Assembly: GCA_012976225.1 (NCBI GenBank)
Contig: JAAVVG010000012.1
Coordinates: forward strand, 62,001-126,000
Origin: Golubevia sp. BC0850
Taxonomy: Eukaryota; Basidiomycota; Exobasidiomycetes; Golubeviales; Golubeviaceae
Length of the DNA: 64,000 nucleotides
Reading direction: 5' to 3'
Below, piece after piece: positions 47,078-57,896 of the stretch (positions within the stretch are counted from its first letter, which is position 1; the number at the start of each line of letters is the position of its first letter). The notes beneath the pieces are model-generated. The model saw only the letters and a list, made by a program, of their open reading frames with translations, was not told where the DNA came from and did not search any database. A program made the translations under genes and the position numbers.

Positions 47078-48768
47078 TTTTGAACTTTTGAGGGCTAGGT
47101 CTTGATCGATCCGTGATTGAAAGGCTGGATAGAGAGGATGAGAAATCAAATCAGCTGTCAGGTCAGCATAGGCTGACTACTCTAAGTGCTCTTTTGCTCA
47201 GTCTGTTCAGCCTGAAAGGTACTCACCCCAATCAGAGGTTCTTCCTGTAGAGGCTATCAATCTTCTCAAAAGTCAGAAAGGGGAATGATAATCATGAAGG
47301 AAGGGAAAAAAAAGTGAGACTCTGAGTTTTGAAGGGAGGAGCTCTGGGTGAGACGGTGAGAGAGAAGTCTATCTCTCTCCCCCTCCCTCTCCTCCATCCC
47401 TCCGTCTTGTCTTTGAGCTTCCGTCTCTACCTCCGGCTCCAACCTCTTGAGAAGCTGGACTAGCGCTTTGAATGTAGGTGTTTGGAAGTGAGGACTCGGT
47501 TTTGGGTTTCCCAGTCCGCTTGAACCTCGAACAAGTCACACAGAGCCCTAATCTATTCTGTTCTTTTCATTGCTCTCTATCACGGATTGGATTGTCAACA
47601 TGAGACTTTGCCATATTCCTTGTTCAACAAAGATAAAGGAGTAATAACCAAAACCGAGAAAAGGGGGAAACGGGAGTGGCAAAAACCAGGGGGCGAAGGA
47701 GCAACACCACCGCCTCACAAAGATGAGACTTAGCCATCATTTGAAGTTGCTTTCTTGAAACACTTGACCTGGACCTACTATCTTGAAGTGTTTTCCAGAG
47801 AGAGAATCTTCAGAATTTAGAAACACTCTATCTAAACCCATCTCGTTTCTCTCTGCTCCCGACTCCATCCCTTTCCGTTGACAAGTCCTTATTTGGCTTG
47901 CATCTGGAGCCCACATCCCGCCAGTCTCAAAGTAAGAAAAGTTGGGCTACAGTCTGTCAAGGAAATTGAAATTTAGAGAAAGAACTCTGAAGGAGAAACG
48001 GCTTAAAGGGATGGAAAGTGGCCGTGTAGAAGGAGCTGTTCTCGAAGACTTAGGGTTAAGAGTGGACTTCAAACTTTGCTGGATTTTCCTGTTAAATGCG
48101 AAATCAACAGCTCTTTTTGTTGTTTCTCTGGAGTCTCATGTGTGGGTCACGGGTCACAAGGCGACGGGAGTGTTTTCAATGTAGGTTGATCTCGCCGTTT
48201 TGAAGGGGGGACAAGGCCACCAGTGCTTTCTTGTCTTTTTCGTCTCAATCGTCTCAAGGCACCTTAAGGAGAATATTCCCATGACATTGCATGAGAGCTT
48301 CGAAGGACTCTTGCGCCAGCGATGTTGTTGGCTAGAGAGCTTTGAGACGCCGAAAGAGAGGAGAGAGGTTGAGACTTCTTTCCGTCTATCCCATTCTTCC
48401 TTCAACCTGAAGCTTTGACTGTGTAGAATCAAAATGGACATTGAGGCCAATTTTGATTTCCTCTGAAGCAATTGATGTTGACACGAATACGCGCCCGCGA
48501 GAAAGGAAGCTTCCGATGTTCCGATCCAGTTGAAATTCTCTTCCTGTTCTATTTCTCTGATATATTTATCTTCTTTCTCTTGTTTCCTCTTTCTTTCTTA
48601 ATTCGGTTCAAGTCAAACTTTCCAATCATCTCATCCACTCGAATCAAATTCTACAAGACTTGAGATTTTCAAATTAGATTCAGTTTCTTCCTTTCTTTTC
48701 CTTTCCTCTTCTCTCTTGAACTCTGCATCTGCTCCCTCTCTTACCTCTTTCTCTTCATCTGTCGCAAC
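47078..48768. other. Long intergenic region upstream of eIF4E
   Basis: A GGTGAGT donor-like site on the minus strand near 47225 could be a 5' UTR intron of copy E. TTAGGGTT occurs at 48050-48057. No further gene is seen; the last 200 bases are pyrimidine-rich. Confidence 0.35.
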
Positions 48769-50403
48769 ATGACTTCAACTTTACCATCCCAAGCGTCTTC
48801 AACTTCTGCATCTGCGCTTGCTTCTGCTCTTTCATCTACTACCATAGATCCACATGAATCAGCTGCAGGCCCTTCAGCCAAAGATCATCCTCCCGCTTCA
48901 AATGATGATGATGATGAAGATTCATCTGAACAACCTCAAGTAGATCAATCAGGTAAACCAATCACTGTTTTCCAAGATCCAAATAATTTCAACGTCAAAC
49001 ACCCTCTATATAACAAATGGACTTTATGGTTCGACAATCCAAGTCAAAAAGGTGCAAGTAAAGGTAGTAAAGAAAGTTGGGGTGATGACTTGAACAAGGT
49101 CATCAGTTTCGATTCTGTAGAGGAATTCTGGGGGTGAGTAATACAGATCATTGTACAACTGGAAACGTCGGAGCAGAGAGAGAGGCAAATGGGGAGGGTG
49201 GGTGAGGAGTTTTCTTCCTTTTGCCTCGAGAGAGAGTCTTGAAGTGCGGAAAGGGGTTTGGAAAGCCTGCTCGTCGAATTGGATCTATAATTCTTTTAGA
49301 ATCTAAAAGAACAAACTTCACGTTGACGAGCTTCATGGGATCCGTCAAATGAGAGTCTCAGACGGAGCGATTCCCCTGCTCATCTTGCGAGAGCTGGAAG
49401 AATTGATCCCCTCGAATTCTCCACAAGGGTCAAGTCAAGTAATCATCTTTCCAGTGTGTGTTGGACTCTTTGGAAACCCTGGCTTGCTTCGCTAGCTGGG
49501 GTATCTCGATGGAGAGGGAGGAGGGGCCTTCATCTTGAGGAGGAAGGAAGAGATTCCTTGCTGCGCCTTGTGAACTGGCGTCATCTCTCTGGCCGAGCAT
49601 TCGATCTCTCATTCAGGAGCTCAAAGTAGAGGGAACTGAATTTGATGTAGTATCAAGGAAGGTGGGAGTTGAAGGGAATAAAATTGGGGAAGTAGTTGCA
49701 GAGTGCAGACTGTATCTCTATCGTTTGCGGCATCTCTCTGTGCACAAAGATCATAGAAGTACAAATGAAGAACTGACTCATCTTTCTTCTTATTCGCGCA
49801 TTAAAATCTTCGCCCTTTCCCCTACCTCTACCTCCCCTTCCATCTATATTCTGCTCTCCTCCTCCACTCAGTCTCTACAACAACGTCATCTCACCCTCGG
49901 ATCTCCCAGCTCGTGCCAATTACTATCTCTTCAAAGAAGGAATCAAACCAGCCTGGGAAGATCCAGCCAACGGAAAGGGAGGGAAATGGTCTATTCAATT
50001 ACCACGAGAGAAGACGAAATCACGAATCGATCAAATTTGGTTATACACCATGTTATCAGCCATTGGAGAAACTTTAGAACAACCTTTTGGAAGTTCTTCA
50101 ATCAGTGGAGCTGAAGGAGATGAATTGATTACCGGTGTTATTTTAGCTGCTAGACCTAACTTTTTCAGAGTAGCAGTTTGGACTACAAAGGCTAATGACA
50201 CTTTGGAAGAAGGTGGAAGTGAATTAGAACAGAGATTACTTGATATTGGAAAACAGTTCAAAGTTGGTGTACTTGGATTTGAATTGGAACAGAGAGTTGC
50301 TTCGGGTTTGGGAACGGAAGTCGAATTTCAAAGTCATGTTGAAAGTGAAAAGAAGAGGGGGAAGAAAACTAATTTGGTGAGTTTGGTGCACAAAAGAAAA
50401 TGA
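48769..50403 (+). CDS. TIF45: Translation initiation factor eIF4E
   Basis: mRNA cap-binding protein. Exons 48769-49133 and 49872-50403 join in phase to 298 residues. Core: HPLYNKWTLWFDNPSQKG, VISFDSVEEFWGLYNNVISP, SDLPARANYYLFKEGIKPAW, EDPANGKGGKWSI, DQIWLYTMLSAIGE and ITGVILAARPNFFRVAVWTT, with the Trp pair and Glu used for cap stacking (FWGLYNN region; AWED). About 80 N-terminal residues are low complexity (Ser/Ala-rich, then DDDDEDSSEQPQ). The intron is 738 bases, the longest I found here. The end after KKTNL may be spliced at GTGAGT instead of reading VSLVHKRK; no later exon is obvious. Confidence 0.94.
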
Positions 50404-51240
50404 AGCTTGAAGATCATCATCATCTGTCGAACTTTGGCAAAAGTTGGTTCACTTAATCTGACTCAACTTCCTTCTTCGCTCCTTCCACTCTCGACTTTTG
50501 ACGTAATCTAGTAATCTCTCCAATCCTTAGAACTCTCAGCATTCAAATCAAAACCAGAATTTACTTACAAGGTCTTCAATCCCTTCTACTCATTCCTTAA
50601 CTCTATTCAAAATCAAAAGATCTTTCATCTTCCAATTCAATTGAAAAATAAACATCTTCGCCAAGCTTATCTCAACCTCAAAACTCCTTTCAGAGACTCC
50701 AGGTCTCTCTTACCTTCTTCGCTCCGGTCTTCAGAAAGTGTCATCAACATTGTTTTTTCTTCTCACCAACACCCTTCTGTTCTGAATTCTTTTTGTGCCT
50801 TTCTACCTCTTCTCCAAACTGTTCTTTCTCCCCTGGCTCTCTCCTTCGATTTCCCATTTCCAAGCTCTCAATTCCCAGTACTCTTTGTTTTCTGTCTTTA
50901 AACTATAAGTCACTTCTATTTTACTTTCACTCCATCCTTCCATCTTTCTGGTTCTTTTGCTCTCTCCTAAACTTTTCTCGTACCCTCTCTTTCAAATCAC
51001 TCTCAAGAAAAAGGCTATGCTTTCAACCAAAAAAAATGAAGCCAGTCGAAGTTTCTCTCCAAGAGTATGCTCGTCTGAATGAAACAGGATTGCTTTACAA
51101 CGAATGACCCCTCTTTTCAAGCCAGTCGAAGAGAAGGGGTACATTCAAGGAGAATCAAGTCTCGTATTTGCGTTTACAGAAAAAAGGAGTGATGGACGAG
51201 CTACCAATGGTGGAGTTGTTGGGACGAAAAGGTTCCAGTT
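50404..51240. other. Intergenic, convergent 3' ends
   Basis: Pyrimidine-rich. A 23-codon frame at 51036 and longer frames here are unsupported. Confidence 0.4.
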
Positions 51241-54200
51241 CTATTTGTTTCCGATTTCAGATGAAGGATAGTAAGGTGCTTTCTCTTTAGCAGTGACTGG
51301 CGAACCTGGATATTTAGAGATTGGAGCACTGCAACCTTGAGGGTTGAGATTATTTCGAGGCCAATCGTGTCCAGCTCCTAGAGACCAAAAGGATAAAAAC
51401 CAAAGCAGATAAGAGCGAAAGTCAGTGAGACTACTCGATTGAAAGACTTAGAGCTGAAGTTGACCAATCTTCTTACCTCCTTCTTCAGCGGTATTTCCCC
51501 ACAAAGTGAGGTCGCGATTCGTATAGGCTTCCATGTGTTGATTGATGTATTCATTGGTGGGGAACTGGTGGTGAGAGAAGGACCAAGTAAGCGCAAGCAG
51601 AGACAAAGAGTCTTAAGATAAGAGCCCACTGTGACGACAGCTCAAAACTCTGATTGCCTCTCTTGCCTCTTCATTCCTCCCTTGAAAACTCACATCTGGT
51701 GGATCGCACCCTACGTTTATATTCGAAGAGTCTTGATAGATCCGAACATAGTCCACCGACATTGTGGCTGGGAACTTGAGCTTATCAAAATCGATGTAGC
51801 CAAAATTTGGAGAGATTCCAACGTTGAACAAAATATCTGTGTCATTGAAAGGCTGGTCAGTCTACAGTTTTTATCGGTGTGTAAGCACGATTCATAGCCA
51901 GATGACCTACACATTGGTTCAGCCGGAAAGATTCGATTGGAGATTTGAGCTTTGGGATCTTTTTCTAGAGCGGCACTTGTTAGTTCCCAGCTAGGTTCCG
52001 AAGAGGAGATCCACTTGACGTAACCGTTCTCACCGCCCTCATACTCAAATCCATATTCTTCAAATCCACCTCCGTTCATTTGAGTCGCAGATTGAGGAGA
52101 GATGGTAGCAGTTCCAGAAGCCGATTGTTGAGTCAACTCTCCAGTATAACCATTCCGTTGAGACGATTTTTGATGCAGATAGTAGGCTGGTCCAGTTGTG
52201 TTCGTAAATTCACTGAAGAGAGGCAGGCAGAAGGAAGGGGCTTGTTAGCTTCGAGGCGAAAGTTTGAATCTGCACAGGTTCAGAAAAGCGCTCACTAATC
52301 GTAATTGAAGGGACAGAGCTGTAATGATTGAGAGACACCTATGCTGGATCCCGAAACTTGGGCTTCAAAGACGTCAATTTCAGGAGCTCCTCTGCCCTTC
52401 CAAGATCCATCTGGCATCTTTGGTCCAGGATGAGAATCATCAGGACAGGTGCAAGCACTCAGCTTCTGTCCAGGGGCAAAGGAATTTGCTTTTGAATTGT
52501 GTTTTTGATTGAATTGGACGTTTCCTCCTGTTGCTGCTGAAGCTGGCTGGTTGTCAACAGTGGTTTGATTTTGCAGAGTCCCTACATCACAAGCGTCGTA
52601 AGTGTATGGCCAGGTCCCTTCTAAAGTGGCTCCGTAACCAGCTCGACCCAAATTACCCCTGGATGGAAGGAAAACAAGGGACCGTGATCAGACCGGATGC
52701 TCTCGGGTTACGCACTTCCTTCTACTTTTCCTCTCTCTCTCTCTAGACTTACATAGTCCAGAAAGCGGGCCACAGACCTGAAAATGAGATCAGAAAGCGT
52801 CAGCCATCGATACAGATGGAGAGCTTATCGAATCGGGACTCACCTGCAACGTCGTTCTGACCTGGCAAAGATACAGATGCAACGATAAGACCGCCGCTGA
52901 AGCAAAATTTGTTCCACTGTAGAGATTTTGATTGGCAGAGGAGGAAAAGGGAAACATTTGCCTGAGATGTTTACTTCTTTGAATCTGTTTTCTCCACATC
53001 CCTGAAACTCACGCTCTGAAGCATTCCGCCCCTGAAATTGAGGTTATGCTCTGGAGTTTCCGATAAACTGAGAAGATAAAGATTGGGGGTATGAGAACGG
53101 GAAAGAAGAAACATCAGCAGTCAGATCCATGGACCTTACGATCACCATCGTGTCATCGCCGGACGCACGTTATGCGTAAGCTTCCATTTCTGGTCGTCAC
53201 ACCTGCAGGGTCATACCACTCCAAGTTGTCTAAGAGATTGGAGAAGGAATCAAGTTCAAAGTAGGTCAGCAAAAAAATTAAAGAGTAGCAGAAACAACTC
53301 AATTCATAGAGATCAAACTCTCAAAAGTGATCCCTAGCAGGGATGCTTACTAGTGGCCCAGTAATGAAGATCGACAGCTTCCCAAAAGCTAAAAATAAAG
53401 AGAAAAAACAAGGGATAGAGGGTTCAGCGTCCACTTCTCCTCTCCCTTCTCTCACAGCACGTCACTTTGACGCTGAAAAGATTCTTCTGTCTTCTTCACT
53501 TCTACTCACGGATCGTCTTCCGGATAAAAAGACCTTCCATCTTCATTGAATTCATCACTAAAGACCAATTGAAGCTCAGTCGTTCCATCTTGACTCAATC
53601 TAGTGTACTCTGACTTGGGAGTTTCCAAATCGATCAATCCATTTCGCATCGAGGTCAACATTGCTACCTGGCCTGTTCCGTTGATCCCACCTGGATTCGA
53701 CCCCACAGCGGGCTGAGTCACGTAAGACTTGTAGATATAGCTCATGACTGGATAACCTAAGAAGAGCATCACCAAAGATAAAGTCATCAAACCCAGCAAT
53801 CCGACGTTCAAGAGGGCCCGAGTTGGAAAACCTTTGGAGGCGATGCCACCTCTTTTATCAGCATCTTTGATTGAGTAGGATTGATGAAGGTAGTCATCCA
53901 TATCTTCTGCATCGTGGATCGTCGGCCAGAGCTTTGGGTTCGGATCGAGAGCGAAGATAGAATGAGCTTTTGAGCTTCCTTGAGAGTTTGAGTTCTTGGA
54001 AGACTGAGGAGCAAATTTAAGATTGGGATTAGTGAGTGAGATTGAGCGGGCGTTGATCCTATGTCTTGGGAAAACAGAATCAGTAACAGAGGCTGAGCGA
54101 GGGTCCATTGCTCCATTGAGTGAAGGTAATCGCGGTTTCTGTCAAAGAAAGGGAGAAACACGGGAAGGACTCAGCTACTCAGGCCTCAGGGGTTCGAACA

Positions 54201-54740
54201 AATCGTGAAGAAGACCTGTTTCCTCTTCCAAAACAAGCTGCTTTTCGTTCTGGGTCTACTCACGGCTTTTCCAGATCTAACAGATCCTGAATTCTGATTC
54301 GAATAGTAACCTTCGTCCTCGTTCGATCCAGAGAACGATGCCCTCTTGTCACCCACATCCCAGCCACCTGCATTGATGGCGTACTCTCTGATCAGACTTT
54401 CGTTACTTGAGAAATCTGGGTCGTAATCACTTCCATGAGAGTTGGAACTTGAAGAGTAGTCATGGCTTGAAGAAGCATAGACTTGATGAGGATCGTCGTG
54501 GGGGTAGATTTCAAGCTCTGCTCCACTTACCCAGCTGTTTCGATTTTCTTTGAATGTGGAATTGCTTTGTTGATGTGGAGGGGGAGACTGCTGATGAACA
54601 GATGCCGGATAGAAAGATGAATGATTGGAAGCTTCTTGAGACGCAGTCCTGCTGCGTTGAGTCATTGGATTATTGAGATTGTTGTTTGAATTCGAGAGGC
54701 TGTTGTTGTTTTGATCGATGTTCAGAAGGTCACCTTGCAT
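51241..54740 (-). CDS. KRE6: Kre6/Skn1-type beta-glucan synthesis-associated protein
   Basis: Type II membrane protein with a GH16-like domain needed for cell-wall beta-1,6-glucan. Twelve exons, all in phase, 796 residues: 54740-54264, 54138-53510, 53388-53351, 53229-53169, 53067-53013, 52916-52844, 52777-52753, 52658-52296, 52212-51911, 51836-51694, 51564-51477, 51377-51241. The N-terminal cytosolic 260 residues are Asn/Ser-rich. The membrane segment is at about 266-290 (ALLNVGLLGLMTLSLVMLFL). Then come LQLVFSDEFNEDGRSFYPED, DDPFWEAVDLHYWATNNLEW, LWPAFWTMGNLGRAGYGAT, the catalytic-type EIDVFEAQ (Glu546, Glu551), EPMYILFNVGISPNFG, and a conserved C-terminus with FPTNEYINQHMEAYTNRDL and GHDWPRNNL. 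Both glutamates of the motif are present. The gene includes 25-nt and 38-nt exons. Confidence 0.96.
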
Positions 54741-55897
54741 CGGGGGAGGGAGATCTTGAAGATGATTCGGACGCAGGCGATGAAATGAGAGCGAAAGAGA
54801 TTCGGAAAAGTTTGAGAACTTGGTCTTTGTTTTAGAGAAAGGTTCCGGGTTGAATTTAAAGCTTGTGAAAGAGAGAGTGAAAGCTTGTAAGAGAAGCTGT
54901 TGAGACTGTAAGATATGTTGAGAAGACAGAAAGAAGAATAAGAGGAAAGCGTTTCGAAAAAGTATGTAGGAGATCTTCTCAAAAGAAAGAAACAAGTTTC
55001 TAAATTGGCAGGTCGAGAAATTTCCTGAGATGATCTAATCTGTCATTTGGAACAGAAGAAGAAGGGAACCTGATCATCGCATCATCATTCATCTCACGAT
55101 CTCACGGCTTGCCACCTCTTGAGCTCCCCTATCTTTCCATCCCTCCGATCTGTTTGAAAGCGGAAGTCGATGTCGATTCTCCAAGGCTTTTACATCAAAA
55201 AATCATCGCCACTTTTCGGCACCTTCCTTTTTTTTTCTTTTTTTTTCCTTGAATTCGATTCTTTTTTTCTTGGGATTTGAGACCTGTACTGTACGAAGCC
55301 GCAACTAAAATTAAGGCACCGGAACAATCATCGACACGGCAGGACTTGAAGCCGATGGAGTACCTTCGTCAACGATCGCGTGGCTAAGATCAAAATCGGA
55401 TTGGTGAGAGACAACTTGGAGAACCAATTGCGAGGTTCTGAATGGAAGAACTTGCGTTCGTGAAACGACACCAGCTGAGAGTCCCATCCAACCTCTCTCT
55501 TCTCTCTCTCTTTTGTTTCGCGGAACCTTCGAGATTTTGGCTGTTGATCTCTCTTTCATTCGTAGCCTAGATTGAAAAGCCGACAGTGGAAAAGAAAACT
55601 TGTATGGAGATTAGAGGCATTTGATCCGACAGTGGCTTTACAAGTTCGGGAGTTAGTTCTCCTTCCATCCATTTCCCCACTCGCTCCGCCATAGCCTCTC
55701 CCGTCTCATCAGGCATCAGGCATCACAAGTGATTGAACTCTCTTCTGAGAAGCTTGATGTTGATACATCATTATTGAGGTCCTGGAAAGAGCCAGTCGCA
55801 GGACGAAAGGCAACATTCTCCTTTTAATTCATCGCCGACTGGAGAAGGGAGACCAATCAGAAGTCAGAATCCGAATGAAAATATCTATGTGAGTCAA
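54741..55897. other. KRE6 upstream region
   Basis: T-rich tracts at about 55229-55270. A minus-strand frame of 82 codons (55311-55559) is unrecognised. No firm gene. Confidence 0.35.
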
Positions 55898-57474
55898 CTA
55901 AAAAGGCATTCTTTTAAAGAACTTACCAAATTCTCCCAATTCCAAGAGCCTCATCTTGGCCTTTCCACTTTTGATTCTCTCGTTGTCTCTAGACTGCACC
56001 ATTATTTCCTTTGAGCTGGGAAGGACATTTCTGGATAGAACGATCGTTAGGTTCCTCTCCTCGTTCAAATCTAGATTCGAGGGCTTTGAGCTGTCGAAAG
56101 AGTAGAAGGGTAATTGGAAAACTTCGACACTGGGCAGGTGACCTAGCTCTCCTGTCATCAAAGACCCCAGTAGAAAGAGCTCTAGACTCAGGATCTTCAG
56201 CCTCCTGAAGGTTGCGAGATCCACCCTGCTAGACAGTGAGGGATGGGTCCGGATGAGACGAAGGTGTTTGAGTGAAGAATAAGAGCCGGAGAGACTCAAG
56301 AGGCAATCAGCTCTGATAAACGCATTGCTTCCTGTCCAGAAATTGTGGATCCCTCTCCCCCTACTATTTCCAATGAATCGAGAGACCGCGTGACCTGAAG
56401 CAAGTGATAGACTGCTGCTGTCTCCAGATTTCCCCCCACCAAGCTACTCTCTTCTCCTTTCCATCTTGACCAGCTTGGGTTATCAGCTGAACCAGCACTC
56501 CAGATGATTTTGGGCATGAGAGCGATTTACTTGACTCCTGAGAGACCTTTGAAGGTTTCTGAGTATTCCAAAAGATAATTGAAGCCTTCGTATCCTAAGT
56601 TGAAACCTAGAGAAGCTCGAGTCAAGTGAGAGCAGAATACTATTGCCAATTAGATCGGTTGAGAAAGATTGGACGCCAGGGGAAAGATTGGAGGTCAGTT
56701 TGAGCTGGCAAGCTAGGGCAATTGGAGAGACAAGGAACCTTCTCAACTCACCTAGAATCCAGATCATATTCTGAGCTGCCATGTTCCATTCTTGATCTTT
56801 ATTAGAAGTCAAAAAGAGCCTCTTCAGGGATTGGGTCAGGAAAGGGAGTGGGAGGCTCCTTCCTTGGCTGATAGCCACCAATGGGAACGAGAACATTCCA
56901 CCTGCAAAGACTAGAGTCTGGAGGTTCTGGCACTTGCTCAATATGCTTCTCAACACTTGATGTCCACCTTCGACTATATTGAGCTTTCTCCCAGCCGCAG
57001 AGCAAAAAGACTTCATCAGCTCGATGAAGGAAGCGCTCTCTTCTTCAGTGGGATTGGCTTTGAAGTTCCGTACCACCAGCTGCTGGATCTGACGACCGAC
57101 ATCCGGTTTTCTTTATAAGAGCAGGTAGACAGAGGGAAGAGTTAGGAGGTTGAGGGAGACGTTTTGGAGCAGATGAGGATGCCACTTTGAGTGGGCAGAT
57201 CTTGAGGTCGAGGCAATCAAGGAGAGCGTGACATCTCTGGAGCTATTTGCATGAGATAGATAACGGTAGGTCAAAATGTGGATGAAGTTAGCATCAAGGG
57301 AAAAGAAACTCACCTTCTGCTCTATGCTCTTTTCTCTTTCCAGTCTTCTCCAACGTCCTCTTTCTCTGCCCAACTCCTGACGACCTCTACCACCGAAGGA
57401 ATGACGTCTTCTGGTATATTACTGAAGCTTGCTCGTTCTTCTTTCGAGTGCTGCATGGCGAATTGCTCATCCAT
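55898..57474 (-). pseudogene. Copy F of the F-box/LRR-like family
   Basis: Most divergent long copy. Exon 1 (57474-57314): MDEQFAMQHSKEERASFSNI, PEDVIPSVVEVVRSWAEKED, with a TAG four codons before its end, near the position of the one in copy C. Exon 2 from 57242: SRDVTLSLIASTSRSAHSKW, a TAA near residue 40, then QTLVFAGGMFSFPLVAISQG and the regular GTGAGT donor. Exon 3 follows AATAG: FCSHLTRASLGFNLGYEGFN; the CAG codon of VKQLA is TAA near 56528, the frame shifts near 56300, and the end reads HLRLIRTHPSLSSRVDLATF to ERIKSGKAKMRLLELGEF. The 5' end faces the carrier gene 420 bases away. Confidence 0.75.
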
Positions 57475-57896
57475 ACTGCTGGGAGGAGAAAAGCGAACGA
57501 GTTAGGCAAAATTCAGATCTAGACTCAATTTTCTCTACTGGGTATAGTCAAGAAGCGGCCCTTCTGCTAGAGAGCTTTATTTACACTCACTGTTCCTTCT
57601 AGAAGGTGCGAAATAGAAGAAGAAGAGAAGGTGTGATTGTTCGAAAAGGAAGGATGCAGACCGGATGCTTCGCTTTTCTTAAGTCCCTACGTCTTTGGAA
57701 GGGAAGCCGCTGTAAAGATACTGTAAGCTGATTCTGCAGATTTAGATCTATTTAACGAGTAGATTGTAGGGAGACCAGTTCCAGGATGATCAGATGAAAT
57801 AATGTGCACCTGATCGATTGACAAAAGAGGAAAGAAAGATCGATCGCTTCGCAGTATCCCCAATTCTCAACCTTGCAACTGTTCACCAAGTATAGT
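57475..57896. promoter_or_regulatory. Region between copy F and the carrier gene
   Basis: Divergent arrangement; probably the carrier promoter. A minus-strand donor-like site near 57590 may be a 5' UTR intron of copy F. Confidence 0.35.
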
